This document shows positions 1 through 8,426 of a stretch of DNA of 8,762 nt, one piece after another (within the stretch, counting starts at the first letter, position 1; each line of letters opens with the position of its first letter). A model generated the notes under the pieces. It saw only the letters and a list, made by a program, of their open reading frames with translations, did no database searches and had not been told where the DNA came from. The DNA lies in NCBI GenBank assembly GCA_016931365.1, contig JAFGEY010000405.1:1-8762 (forward strand), read 5' to 3'. The stretch comes from Anaerolineae bacterium (GTDB lineage Bacteria > Chloroflexota > Anaerolineae > JAFGEY01). The translations under genes were made by a program, and so were the position numbers.

Positions 1-1209
1 GACCAGGCCAAGATCGATAAACTCAACCAGGATGTGATGCCGATCTATGAGCCGGGGCTGGAAGAGGTCGTGCGCCGCAACCGGCTGGTGGGGCGGCTGA
101 CTTTTACCACCAGCTACGCCGAGGGACTCAAAGAGGCCGACTTTGTGTTCATCGCCGTCAACACGCCGGAAGGGATGGAAGGCGAGGCCGATCTGCGCTA
201 TGTGCGCACGGCGGCGCAGAGCATCGCCGAAACACTCGACCACGATGCCGTTGTGGTCAACAAGAGCACCGTGCCGATCGGCACTGGCGATTTGGTGGCG
301 GGTATCGTTGAGCGGCACAAAAAGGCCGATGTGCGGATTTCCGTCGTTTCGAACCCTGAATTTTTGCGCGAAGGCTCGGCGGTGTACGACTGCCAGAATC
401 CCGACCGGGTGGTGCTGGGCGCAGAGGATCGCGAGGCAGCGGAGCGGGTGGCCCAGCTTTATCTTGCGTTGCGCTGCCCGATCATGATCACCGATCTGCG
501 CACGGCCGAGATGATCAAGTACGCCTCAAACGCTTTTTTGGCCACTCGTATCTCGTTCATCAATGAAATTGCCAATATCTGCGACCAGATGGGCGCCGAT
601 GTGCTCGAAGTGGCGCAAGGCATGGGCTATGACAAGCGCATCGGGCACGCCTTTCTCAGCGCGGGTCTGGGCTGGGGGGGAAGCTGCTTTCCCAAGGACG
701 TGCAGGCCCTGGAATATATGGCCTCGACGCACGGCACGCACCCGCAACTCTTGCGCGCGGTGATCGAGATCAACCGCTTTCAGCGGCGGTGGGCCATCCA
801 CCAATTGCGCGCGTGGTTGGGTGGGCTGGATGGCTGCACCGTCGGCCTGCTGGGGTTGGCCTTCAAACCCAACACCGACGACATGCGCAGCGCGCCATCG
901 GTGGAGGTGGCGCATCTGCTCTGCACCGAGGGCGCGCGTGTCAAAGCCTACGACCCGGCGGCGATGGACAACGCACGCCGCCTGCTGCCTGATGTCGAGT
1001 TGTGCCCCGATGCCTATGCGCTGGCCGAGGGCTGCGATGCACTGATCGTCGTCACCGAGTGGAACGAGTTCAAGCACCTGGACAAAGCGCGGCTGCGTGC
1101 GGCGATGAAACAGCCCTACCTTATCGATGGGAGAAATATCTATGATGCCCAAGAAATGACCAAGATAGGTTTTGTGTATTGGGCGATGGGCCGGGGCAAG
1201 GTTGTTTGA
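1..1209 (+). CDS. ugd: UDP-glucose 6-dehydrogenase, 5'-truncated by window edge
   Basis: Oxidises UDP-glucose twice with NAD+ to UDP-glucuronate, in the cytoplasm. The reading frame is open from base 1 ([11 protein letters not shown]...), so the gene starts outside the window. A GTG at 34 lies inside the conserved stretch before PIYEPGLEE and is not the true start. About 30 N-terminal residues with the Rossmann glycine motif are missing, judged from family length; 402 residues are visible. Family motifs, numbered from the first visible codon, are [34 protein letters not shown] (catalytic Lys about 173, Asn about 177), the nucleophile Cys229 in [10 protein letters not shown], and [13 protein letters not shown] (about 288-300) in the C-terminal UDP-binding domain. 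The stop codon directly abuts the start of the next gene, a UDP-glucuronate 4-epimerase that uses its product. GDP-mannose dehydrogenase is a relative, but the motif set and neighbour favour Ugd. Confidence 0.93.
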   Translation, partial: DQAKIDKLNQDVMPIYEPGLEEVVRRNRLVGRLTFTTSYAEGLKEADFVFIAVNTPEGMEGEADLRYVRTAAQSIAETLDHDAVVVNKSTVPIGTGDLVAGIVERHKKADVRISVVSNPEFLREGSAVYDCQNPDRVVLGAEDREAAERVAQLYLALRCPIMITDLRTAEMIKYASNAFLATRISFINEIANICDQMGADVLEVAQGMGYDKRIGHAFLSAGLGWGGSCFPKDVQALEYMASTHGTHPQLLRAVIEINRFQRRWAIHQLRAWLGGLDGCTVGLLGLAFKPNTDDMRSAPSVEVAHLLCTEGARVKAYDPAAMDNARRLLPDVELCPDAYALAEGCDALIVVTEWNEFKHLDKARLRAAMKQPYLIDGRNIYDAQEMTKIGFVYWAMGRGKVV

Positions 1210-2181
1210 GTGAGTGGGTCGATGACCAAAATTCTCGTAACTGGTGGAGCCGGGTTTATTGGCAGTCATACTGTTCAGGCGCTGCTCAATCGCGGCGATG
1301 AGGTGATCTGCCTCGACAATTTCAACGACTATTACTCGCCGCAGCGCAAATACAAGAACGCGGCGCTCAGCCTGGGGCGGCCCGGCTACACCTTGATCGA
1401 AGGTGACGTGCGCGACGAGGAAACGCTGCGGGCGCTTTTTGAGGCGCACTCGCCGCAGCGGATTGTCCACATCGCGGCGATGGCCGGTGTGCGCTATTCG
1501 ATCCGGCACCCGCACCTGTACGAATCGGTCAACGTGCGGGGCACGCTCAACGTGCTCGAAATGGCCCGCCAGCACGGGGTTGAACATATCGTCTTTGCCT
1601 CCACTTCTTCGATTTACGGCGCGCGCCAACAAGTGCCTTTCCGCGAAGACGACCGCGTCGACGAGCAGGTGTCGCCCTATGCGGCGACCAAGCGCGCTTG
1701 TGAACTGCTCGCCTACACCTACTATCATTTGTACAAGCTCAACTTTACTGCGCTGCGCTTTTTCACCGTCTATGGCCCGCGCGGGCGGCCTGATATGGCT
1801 CCCTATCTGTTCACCGAAGCAGTATTCAAAGGCAGCGAGCTCAAGATGTTCGGCGACGGCTCTTCCTCGCGCGATTACACTTACATCGACGACATCGTGC
1901 AAGGCGTTGTTGTTGCTATTGACCGGCCGCTGGGTTACGAGATCATCAACCTGGGCAACAGCCGCACCGTCTATCTACGCGACTTTATTGCCCTTGTCGA
2001 GCAGCTGGTGGGCAAAAAGGCCAACGTGGTGCAGGTTCCGATGCCCCCCGGCGATGTGCCGCGCACCTTTGCTGACATTTCCAAAGCGCAGCGCTTGCTT
2101 GATTACAATCCGCAGACGCCCTTTGAAACCGGGCTGGCCCGTTTTGTCGACTGGTACCGGGCTGAGGTGGCTGTGCAATGA
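1210..2181 (+). CDS. UDP-glucuronate 4-epimerase (NAD-dependent SDR)
   Basis: Extended short-chain dehydrogenase that inverts C4 of UDP-glucuronate to give UDP-galacturonate, a precursor for acidic capsule or exopolysaccharide. In 323 residues one sees the NAD-binding TGGAGFIGSH (11-20) and LDNFNDYY (35-42), which is characteristic of glucuronate rather than glucose epimerases. The GVRYS motif follows (93-97). The catalytic set is Thr132 (aligned to the GalE serine), Tyr157 and Lys161 in YAATK, followed by LRFFTVYGPRGRPDMA (182-197) and the RDYTYIDD segment (221-228). Length is normal. The GTG at 1210 touches the previous stop codon. An in-frame ATG at 1222 (MTKILVTGG) is an equally plausible start and would remove four residues. 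The end overlaps the next gene by four bases. Immediate succession to Ugd supports the glucuronate substrate; a plain UDP-glucose 4-epimerase is less likely. Confidence 0.87.
   Translation: MSGSMTKILVTGGAGFIGSHTVQALLNRGDEVICLDNFNDYYSPQRKYKNAALSLGRPGYTLIEGDVRDEETLRALFEAHSPQRIVHIAAMAGVRYSIRHPHLYESVNVRGTLNVLEMARQHGVEHIVFASTSSIYGARQQVPFREDDRVDEQVSPYAATKRACELLAYTYYHLYKLNFTALRFFTVYGPRGRPDMAPYLFTEAVFKGSELKMFGDGSSSRDYTYIDDIVQGVVVAIDRPLGYEIINLGNSRTVYLRDFIALVEQLVGKKANVVQVPMPPGDVPRTFADISKAQRLLDYNPQTPFETGLARFVDWYRAEVAVQ
2164..2170 (+). promoter_or_regulatory. Ribosome binding site inside the epimerase gene
   Basis: GAGGTGG lies 7 bases before the ATG at 2178, within the last codons of the epimerase gene. 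It supports that start and translational coupling through the ATGA overlap at 2178-2181. Confidence 0.6.
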
Positions 2182-4352
2182 ATCGGAATGCTCAGATTGC
2201 CCTGATTGTTGCCGTCGTTTTGTTTTGTTTTTGTTCGATTGTCACTGGCGGCGCGTTCGCAACCTACCTGTTGTGGCCTGAGTTGGCGCCGACCCCAACG
2301 CCTTTTGAGTTGGTGCTGGTCACGCCTTCGCCGGGGCTGGAAGCAGTGCCTACGCGCACGCCTGAGAGCACCGTACGCTCTGGCGAGACGTCAGGCCAGG
2401 ATATGCGCGAACTTACTCCGACGCCGCGCGTGTTGACTCCGATCGAGACCACGCCAACTCGTCCGGTGGGTGGCGAACTGCCCGGTGGCTCGCCAACAGA
2501 CACGCCGACGGTAGCACCTACCAAGCGACCTGCTGGCGTATCAGTTGAAATCGTCCCCGGCCCCGACGGCCTGACCACCGAACAGCGCCTGATGCAGACC
2601 GAACTGCCCGAACGAGATATGCGCCTGCTGGCCGAACGGCTCAAAAAGATCGGCCCGGTACCCCAAGTCGCCCACCTGACGCCGCCGGGCTATGAGGTCG
2701 GACAGGCGACGCAGTTCTGGATCGGCAACACCGACACCGACGAAAATGTGCAGATTACGGCGCTTTTGCGCTACGTTACCGCGCACCTCTATGTGTGGGT
2801 CGAAGAAGGACTGCGCTACGATCAAGATGCGCTGGCACGCTCGGCGGAGCGGTTTGAGGCGCAGATTTATCCCACCAACCGCGCCTTTTTTGGCAGCGAG
2901 TGGACACCTGGCGTCGACAGCGATCCGCGTCTGCACATTCTCCACTCGACCAGCCGCAGGATGGGCAGCGCCGTGGCCGGCTATTATTCCAGCGCCGATC
3001 AATATTCGCAGCTTGCCAATCCTTACTCTAATGAACGTGAAATGTTTTATATTGCCCTGGACAACGCTGCGCCGGGCACTGCGTTCTACGAGGGCGTGCT
3101 GGCTCACGAGTTCCAGCACATGATCCATTGGGCCAATGATCGCAACGAAGAGACATGGTGGAACGAGGGCTGCTCTGAGCTGGCTGCTTATCTGAACGGG
3201 TACGATCCCGGCGGATTCGAGTGGCTGTTCATCGCCGACCCGGACGTACAGCTCACCACCTGGCCCGACGGGCCGAGTGCAGCAGCGAACTATGGGGCCA
3301 GCTATTTGTTTGCCGCGTATTTCCTGGGCCGTTTTGGTGAAGAGACGATCAAGCAGGTGATCGCCCATCCTGCCAACGGCGTGACCGGATTTGACGCCGT
3401 GCTTGTTGAATATGGCTTGAATTTCACTGATGTGTTTGCCGACTGGCTGATCGCCAATTATGTGGATAACATGAACGTCACCATTGACGCAGCGCGCTTT
3501 ACTTATCCCGATCACATCATTGGCCCACCTTCAACAGACGAAACGCACAGCCGCTATCCGGTCGAGCGGACCAGTTCGGTTCACCAGTACGCAGCGGATT
3601 ACATTGAACTGGACGGTTCAAGCGATGTGCGGGTCTCGTTTGCAGGCGATGCGATAGCCAGACTGGTGCCGGCTGACGTACACAGCGGGCGCTATGCCTG
3701 GTGGAGCAATCGCGGTGACGACAGCGACGCCACGCTGACCCGCGCTTTCGATCTTACCTCGCCCGACCAAGCCACGCTCACCGCCTGGATGTGGTATGAC
3801 ATCGAGGAAGACTGGGATTATGCCTACGTCGAGGTATCGATAGACGGCGGACAGACCTGGGATGTGCTCGCTGGCCCATCATCGACGACGAGCAACCCCA
3901 ACGGCAACAGCTTTGGTCCGGCTTACACCGGATCGAGCGGTGGGTGGGTTCAGGAGATCTTTGATCTAACCCCCTATGCGGGCCAGCAGATTTTGCTGCG
4001 GTTTGAATGCGTGACCGATGATGCGGTCAATCAGCCTGGCTGGCTGATCGACGACTTGAGCATTCCTGAGCTGGGCTATACAGAAGATTTTGAGGCCGAT
4101 CTGGGCGGGTGGGAAAGCGCCGGGTTCATTTATAGCGATAATCTGGTTGCGCAGCGCTACCTGGTGCAGGTAATCGCCCTTGGCAAGCAGGCAAAGGTGC
4201 TGACGCTTGCCCTCGACACAGCGCAAACGGGCAGCCTGGAATTGCGCGGCCTGGGCCGCGATTTCGACTCGGCCGTGCTGGTCATCTCGGCGTTGGCTCC
4301 GGTCACAACCGAGACAGCGTCTTTTACTTACCAGATCACACCGTTGGATTAG
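2178..4352 (+). CDS. Membrane-anchored zinc metallopeptidase with immune-inhibitor-A-like C-terminal domain
   Basis: Predicted extracytoplasmic peptidase tethered by an N-terminal membrane segment (residues about 8-33) with no clear cleavage site. A Thr/Pro-rich stalk follows (about 36-120). The catalytic region holds AHEFQHMIHW with zinc ligands His310 and His314 and general base Glu311. Then comes WWNEGCSEL: Glu330 fits the NEG-type third ligand, while Glu334 sits at the thermolysin spacing from the HExxH. From about 475 a beta-rich domain carries VEVSIDGGQTWDVL and LRFECVTDDAVNQPGWLIDD, a pattern known from the jelly-roll region of M6 immune inhibitor A and MAM-like folds. A last beta segment (about 655-724) resembles a bacterial pre-peptidase-type domain. 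Overall it resembles M6/M30-like gluzincins; the exact family is not certain. The gene overlaps the epimerase gene by ATGA and so is probably co-transcribed with the sugar genes. The natural substrate is unknown. Confidence 0.8.
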   Translation: MNRNAQIALIVAVVLFCFCSIVTGGAFATYLLWPELAPTPTPFELVLVTPSPGLEAVPTRTPESTVRSGETSGQDMRELTPTPRVLTPIETTPTRPVGGELPGGSPTDTPTVAPTKRPAGVSVEIVPGPDGLTTEQRLMQTELPERDMRLLAERLKKIGPVPQVAHLTPPGYEVGQATQFWIGNTDTDENVQITALLRYVTAHLYVWVEEGLRYDQDALARSAERFEAQIYPTNRAFFGSEWTPGVDSDPRLHILHSTSRRMGSAVAGYYSSADQYSQLANPYSNEREMFYIALDNAAPGTAFYEGVLAHEFQHMIHWANDRNEETWWNEGCSELAAYLNGYDPGGFEWLFIADPDVQLTTWPDGPSAAANYGASYLFAAYFLGRFGEETIKQVIAHPANGVTGFDAVLVEYGLNFTDVFADWLIANYVDNMNVTIDAARFTYPDHIIGPPSTDETHSRYPVERTSSVHQYAADYIELDGSSDVRVSFAGDAIARLVPADVHSGRYAWWSNRGDDSDATLTRAFDLTSPDQATLTAWMWYDIEEDWDYAYVEVSIDGGQTWDVLAGPSSTTSNPNGNSFGPAYTGSSGGWVQEIFDLTPYAGQQILLRFECVTDDAVNQPGWLIDDLSIPELGYTEDFEADLGGWESAGFIYSDNLVAQRYLVQVIALGKQAKVLTLALDTAQTGSLELRGLGRDFDSAVLVISALAPVTTETASFTYQITPLD

Positions 4353-4379
4353 GCATAACCGCCGGCCAGGGCTTGTACC

Positions 4380-4421
4380 AGCGGTCAGCCGTCACGGATG
4401 TATTGCATCCGAGCGGTCAGC
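4380..4421 (+). repeat. 10-base direct repeats flanking a perfect hairpin
   Basis: AGCGGTCAGC occurs at 4380-4389 and again at 4412-4421, 32 bases apart start to start. Directly before the second copy is a perfect 6-bp inverted repeat, CGGATG (4395-4400) and CATCCG (4406-4411), with loop TATTG. The arrangement could be a regulator-binding site or an RNA element in the leader of the next gene. No regulator gene is visible nearby. Confidence 0.6.
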
Positions 4422-4480
4422 GAGTATCCTTTGCAGGTGGCTGCCTGCGATGTTAAGCAGTTATGTTTTCTTGGGGGGTA

Positions 4481-4486
4481 GGAGGT
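4481..4486 (+). promoter_or_regulatory. Shine-Dalgarno site that sets the start at 4493
   Basis: GGAGGT lies 6 bases before the ATG at 4493. It decides against the in-frame upstream ATG at 4463, which has no such site and would place the Shine-Dalgarno sequence inside the coding region. Confidence 0.75.
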
Positions 4487-4492
4487 AGATCG

Positions 4493-5743
4493 ATGGCCAT
4501 CGAATATCCAGATATTATGAATGATGTAACCGATGCACGGCAGCGGTATGAGAGTGGTGCCGTGCAGTACCTGGCCGAATTTTCGCCCGCCACGTCGGCG
4601 GCGGGAAGCACACCTTCACTGATGCTGGTCGTGCAGAGCGTGGTGGACGTGCCGGTCCAACTGGCGATCCGTCTTGGCTTGCCCGAGATGGATCGCAAGC
4701 TCAAGCGTTTACCCCAGCCGTTTTTCAACCTTTTTCAACCCGAGATCAATCTGACCCTGGAGAGCGCCGAAGTCATCCAATTGACTGTCCCCGTCTATGT
4801 CCAGGCGCATGTGCCGCCCGGCGCATATGCCTTTGCGGTCGCCGTTCGTTCCGTGTCGACCGAGCAGGGCGGGCGTGTGCGCAGTCAAAAGGGAGAGGAT
4901 CGCCTGGGCGATCTCAAAATCCGTTATCCGCAGGGGTTAGGCATCACCCAGATCACACCCCGAGGATTTCAGGTTCGCGAAGCGAGCAGCCAAAGTGTGT
5001 CGATCAACGTGACCCAGGCCGGCGCAACGCCGGACCCAATGCCCCAGGTCGCTCAATTGCAGCCTGCCCTGGCTTCGTTGTGGGGGGCGTCGGACTGGGA
5101 TTTGATCCCGCCAGCGCAGCGCGAGTTGAACGACCGGCGCATCCACATTATGCCCGATTTGACTGCTGAAAACCTTTACCTGCCGTTGATGCAACAAAGC
5201 GAGGCTGCGTTCTCGGCCTGCGGCGTGCGCTTGCACGTCGGCGAAGCGATCCTGCTGACCAAGATGCTGGCTTACACGGCGCTCTATATGGGCAGCAAGG
5301 CAACCTGGATGGACTGTCTGATGGTGCCGATTTATGCCTTTGCCCAGGCCAGCGGCGAACCAACCGACGATGTGATCTGGCTGTTGGCTGGGCTGGGGTA
5401 CCCGCATGTGCTCGAACTGTCCATCGCGCTGGCTTTTTCGCTGACCGAGGAGGCGCTTCAGCGCCAGTTGTGGAGCCCTGATGAGCAGCGCGCAGTGCGC
5501 CGGTTCATCGTCGAGTGTATGGACACGGGCGATCAACTGCCGGAAGAATTTGTGTATCTTCCCCTGATGTTGGGCGGATTGTTGATCGCCGATCAGGTGG
5601 TGTTCGAGGGTGAGGACGTGAGGCAGAGTTTGGCCCTGGCGGCGAAGGCCAAAGCCGCCAAAACGGATATGTTTGCCGATCCGGACTTGCAGCCAATCTC
5701 CCAGGCTTTTGATCGTCTCCTGACGCTGAAAATGCCCAAGTAA
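4493..5743 (+). CDS. Conserved-looking hypothetical protein, beta-rich N-terminus and helical C-terminus
   Basis: I do not recognise this 416-residue protein. There is no signal peptide or clear membrane span, so it is probably cytoplasmic. Residues about 1-175 alternate hydrophobic and polar positions, as in beta-sandwiches. They include LMLVVQSVVDVPVQLAIRL and VPPGAYAFAVAVRS (about 107-120), which recall Ig-like or NEW3-type folds. A Pro/Gln/Ala linker (about 176-195) leads to a mostly helical region (about 222-416). That region contains SACGVRLHVGEAILLTKMLAYTAL, WMDCLMVP and VECMDTGDQLPEEFVYLPLML. Three cysteines (243, 275, 342) lie in the helical part, but no catalytic or metal motif is obvious. 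The start is chosen at 4493 on its GGAGGT site; the longer form from 4463 adds ten unlikely residues. It sits between two surface peptidase genes, converging on the C11 peptidase gene. Function is unknown. Confidence 0.85.
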   Translation: MAIEYPDIMNDVTDARQRYESGAVQYLAEFSPATSAAGSTPSLMLVVQSVVDVPVQLAIRLGLPEMDRKLKRLPQPFFNLFQPEINLTLESAEVIQLTVPVYVQAHVPPGAYAFAVAVRSVSTEQGGRVRSQKGEDRLGDLKIRYPQGLGITQITPRGFQVREASSQSVSINVTQAGATPDPMPQVAQLQPALASLWGASDWDLIPPAQRELNDRRIHIMPDLTAENLYLPLMQQSEAAFSACGVRLHVGEAILLTKMLAYTALYMGSKATWMDCLMVPIYAFAQASGEPTDDVIWLLAGLGYPHVLELSIALAFSLTEEALQRQLWSPDEQRAVRRFIVECMDTGDQLPEEFVYLPLMLGGLLIADQVVFEGEDVRQSLALAAKAKAAKTDMFADPDLQPISQAFDRLLTLKMPK

Positions 5744-5948
5744 CGTTGATGAAAGACAAGCCTCCGCGTTTCCTGAAAACGGGCACAGATTGCATCAGTC
5801 TCTGGCCCAGTGGATTCGGGTTTTGCCTCTGGTAACACTGACCCGCTTATTTCACCTGCCAGTTCAGGACGGGACGCTGAAGCAGCTTGGAACAGCCTCA
5901 GTCTGGCCTTATGCTGGCAAATGCTACTCGAAACATTTCTTCCTGGGC
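5744..5948. other. Convergent intergenic gap without a recognisable terminator
   Basis: This stretch separates the converging ends of the hypothetical gene and the clostripain-like gene. Only weak, widely spaced inverted repeats are visible, such as TGCCAG at 5857-5862 with CTGGCA at 5914-5919. I see no stable hairpin with a T-tract on either strand and no credible small gene. Confidence 0.4.
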
Positions 5949-8393
5949 TTAACGCACCGTGACGGGCGTAAAGACCACTTGGCTGTTGCCATCCAGGTCT
6001 TCGATGATAAAGCCCACCACATACTGCCCCGCCGCGGCATCGAGCACCTCCCAGGTGAACATGCGGTCGCTAAAGGTCAGCGTTTTCCCTTCCTGGTAGA
6101 CCGTTTGTAACACATTTCCCTGGTCATCCAAATCCATCCATTTTTCCAGGAGAGTAAAGGTGTCGCCGGGCTGCGGCATAATCTCGCGCGGTGCGCTGGC
6201 GGCGTCTTGACCCGTAAAACCAAAGACCTGCTGCAACACGCCGTTGGCAAAGTACAACCGGGCATTGAGCTGGTCACCCGAGTCGGCAAAGGTGTAAACG
6301 CCTTCCACCGTGTAAACGGCCTGCTCGCTCGACGCGCCGTAGGTTTCGGGCGTAAACAGAGCGGGATAGCGGGTCGTTCCATCGTCAATGGCATAGACAA
6401 TCGGCTCCCAGTTGAACGCCATGGTGAATGAACTGACGCCCCAGTCGGGATAATAAATCCCGCCCGCTTCGCGGGTGTCCGGGCTGGCCAGGTAATCGCT
6501 GTCGGCCAGGTAAAGCGAATTGGCGCTTTGATCCAGGTAGCCGACCAGGAGCTTGACATAGCCGAGGTTTTCGCCTTCGATGTCCACCGTCAGGCGAATT
6601 TCTTCTCCGGGCGTGACTTCTGTCGCCGGTGCGCCGATGGCCGAAACCTGGATGCCGCCCGCGGCAGGAGAGCGCAGCGCCGTGCCGGCCGGCGGGATGG
6701 CGACCGTCCCACGTTGAGCATCGAACGTTTCGCCAGTGTAATGGAAGGCCAGGAAATCATCCCACAACGACTCGGAGGCGAAACGCTCGGCGATGCCGGT
6801 GTAGGATTCCGGCCCGGCCGCCGCCGATCCATAGAGTTGCGAGTTGGGAAAGTAAATGGATACCCCGGTCGCCCCGGCCACACGCGCGCCGTGCTTTTCG
6901 GCGATGACCACCTGTTGCAAGGCCGCCTGAAGGCGGGCCACCGCGTCACTTACCTGGCCGTTGCCGGAGCGCGCCACCAGTTCGGCAAAGTTACCCAGGT
7001 CAATATAGGCCGGCGGCACATCCTTGCCAAAAATATTGGTGAAAGATTGGGCATAGCTGCGCGCTTGAGCCACATTCCGTTGGTTGTCCCCTTGCAAAGC
7101 GACGGCCAACTCGTTCAGGCTGCTCATCAGTTCTGGCAGGGCTTGCAGGTCAACGGTGGTCAGGGTGATGTTTTGGCCCATTTGGCGCGCAACTTGCGCG
7201 GCTGAGGGCAGGCTGGCCGCGCCAAACAAAGACCCCATCGGCGACCCGCGCCCCACCAGATCGGCCCGCGCCGTATCATCCACAATGCGCTGATCGTCCA
7301 CGATGTAACTATCCACGATCGCTTGTCCGAGCTGCGCTCCGCCAAGTCCAGGATTGTTGCTCAACTCGCCCAGAAAGGCGGCATAGGCCCAGCCCAAAGC
7401 CGGTTCTGTTTCTTGTGAGAGCACCGCATACCTGGCATGCGGTGCGAGTGCGCTCATCACTTCGATGTGGCCCATCAGGCAGGCATCCATGCCGATCATT
7501 TCAAACTGGACAATCCCGCTCTGCGCAATGATTTTGGCTAAAGCCTGGTCCAACTCGTTCAGGTAGAGGTTGTCGCCCAGAATTGTCTGGAGCGGCAGGT
7601 TGCCACTGCGCCCGGTAGCGGTGGCGTCGCTCCACCCGCCCGGCCAGCCCATGCCGTGATCGCTGAGGATGAGCACGTATTTGTCCGCCGGGTAGTTCTC
7701 GATGGCCCAGATGGCAAAATCAACCAGGGTGTCCCCGTCGGCCATGTTGGCTTCGCCCAAATCCATCACCATATCCGAGCCGACGGCGCCCAAGTCGTTA
7801 TCCTGGCGCACAAAATAGCGCCGGGAGCCGGTCCAGTTGCCGTCGCCGCTAAAGCCTGCCTGATAGCGGTCGATCTGGGCGACAACGTTCAGATTGGGGC
7901 CTGAGCCAACTCGCTCCGCTTCATTCAAATCGACAAAGATATCCTGCTCCAGAATTTTATCATCTGCATCCTGGTACAGCAAGACCGTCCAGGTTTGTCC
8001 GCTGCTGGCGCCGGCAGGGGCCGGCGTCGCCGTGGGGCGGCGCGTGGAGGTAGGCCTGACGTCCTCGATCACTATGGGCCGCGTTGCTTCTTCTTCCTGG
8101 TAGTTGGTGCCGTCGGTGCCGTTCAGCGAGAGCTTGCCGCCTAGCAGCAGATAGATGGGCAAGCCGCAGACCACCAATAGAATCACGATCACGATACCGA
8201 GCGGCGAACGGAGCAGGTTTCCCATGCCGGGGGGCAATGAGCCGCCCGGCGTGCCGCCCGAAGGGCCGCCAGATGAACCTCTTTCGCGCTGCCGGTTTGG
8301 CGCTTCTGCGCGCTCGCGCTGCGCGGGGGGAGTGCTGCTGCCAGGACGGCGGCGTTCTACGTCAACAGTTGGTTTCTGACCTTTGTTTTCCAT
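5949..8393 (-). CDS. Membrane-anchored clostripain-family (C11) cysteine peptidase
   Basis: Predicted type II membrane protein of 814 residues with an extracytoplasmic C11 peptidase domain (clan CD, Cys-His dyad). A cytoplasmic tail (1-62), rich in Arg, Gly and Pro, precedes one membrane segment (about 65-85: SPLGIVIVILLVVCGLPIYL). A short Thr/Pro stalk (about 112-128) follows. The peptidase core starts at WTVLLYQDADD (about 135). It shows catalytic His246 in LILSDHGMGW and nucleophile Cys305 in IGMDACLMG, followed by LSQETEPALGWAY (325-337), all typical of clostripain. The core extends to about 550, ending with GVSIYFPNS and WDDFLAFHY. About 260 further residues form a beta-rich tail of unknown role. 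The start at 8393 is set by AGGAGG four bases upstream; a longer frame to 8441 would run into the mobile element region. C11 enzymes often prefer Arg at P1, but the specificity here is not readable. The gene is monocistronic in this window. Confidence 0.9.
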   Translation of the reverse strand: MENKGQKPTVDVERRRPGSSTPPAQRERAEAPNRQRERGSSGGPSGGTPGGSLPPGMGNLLRSPLGIVIVILLVVCGLPIYLLLGGKLSLNGTDGTNYQEEEATRPIVIEDVRPTSTRRPTATPAPAGASSGQTWTVLLYQDADDKILEQDIFVDLNEAERVGSGPNLNVVAQIDRYQAGFSGDGNWTGSRRYFVRQDNDLGAVGSDMVMDLGEANMADGDTLVDFAIWAIENYPADKYVLILSDHGMGWPGGWSDATATGRSGNLPLQTILGDNLYLNELDQALAKIIAQSGIVQFEMIGMDACLMGHIEVMSALAPHARYAVLSQETEPALGWAYAAFLGELSNNPGLGGAQLGQAIVDSYIVDDQRIVDDTARADLVGRGSPMGSLFGAASLPSAAQVARQMGQNITLTTVDLQALPELMSSLNELAVALQGDNQRNVAQARSYAQSFTNIFGKDVPPAYIDLGNFAELVARSGNGQVSDAVARLQAALQQVVIAEKHGARVAGATGVSIYFPNSQLYGSAAAGPESYTGIAERFASESLWDDFLAFHYTGETFDAQRGTVAIPPAGTALRSPAAGGIQVSAIGAPATEVTPGEEIRLTVDIEGENLGYVKLLVGYLDQSANSLYLADSDYLASPDTREAGGIYYPDWGVSSFTMAFNWEPIVYAIDDGTTRYPALFTPETYGASSEQAVYTVEGVYTFADSGDQLNARLYFANGVLQQVFGFTGQDAASAPREIMPQPGDTFTLLEKWMDLDDQGNVLQTVYQEGKTLTFSDRMFTWEVLDAAAGQYVVGFIIEDLDGNSQVVFTPVTVR

Positions 8394-8397
8394 AAAA

Positions 8398-8403
8398 CCT
8401 CCT
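8398..8403 (-). promoter_or_regulatory. Shine-Dalgarno site of the C11 peptidase gene
   Basis: On the - strand AGGAGG stands four bases before the ATG at 8393. It fixes the start and marks the last recognisable host-gene sequence before the mobile element. Confidence 0.75.
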
Positions 8404-8426
8404 GGTATTATAGAGTTTGTAGGCAG

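Larger units (their letters stand above)
4353..4492 (+). other. Intergenic region with direct repeats and two hairpins
   Basis: Non-coding gap after the metallopeptidase. It holds the repeat/hairpin unit at 4380-4421 and a second hairpin, GCAGG/CCTGC (4433-4437 and 4444-4448, loop of 6, extendable by two weaker pairs at the base). Neither is followed by a T-run, so a classical intrinsic terminator is not evident. No convincing -35/-10 pair was found, although the downstream gene probably needs its own promoter here. Confidence 0.5.

Noticed and set aside
526..1902. 458-codon open frame on the - strand
   Set aside because: It runs antisense across the well-supported dehydrogenase and epimerase genes. 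Its translation is rich in His, Arg and Val with no recognisable motif, as expected of a shadow in GC-rich DNA.
2541..3515. 324-codon open frame on the - strand
   Set aside because: It lies antisense to the catalytic region of the metallopeptidase, whose HExxH and stalk give clear coding evidence on the + strand.
4463..4492. Upstream ATG at 4463 as start of the unknown gene
   Set aside because: There is no ribosome site before it, and the GGAGGT at 4481 would then lie within the coding region. The ATG at 4493 is correctly spaced from it.
5744..5948. Bidirectional terminator between the converging genes
   Set aside because: Only weak inverted repeats with very long loops and no T-tracts were found.
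6528..7205. 225-codon open frame on the + strand
   Set aside because: It is antisense to the clostripain-like gene, whose motifs and length are convincing. It has no ribosome site and an Arg/Gly-rich shadow composition.
8407..8412. TATAAT on the - strand as the promoter of the C11 peptidase gene
   Set aside because: Its start point would fall inside the Shine-Dalgarno site and there is no fitting -35 box at 16-18 bases. It is mentioned only as a possible consequence of the insertion.
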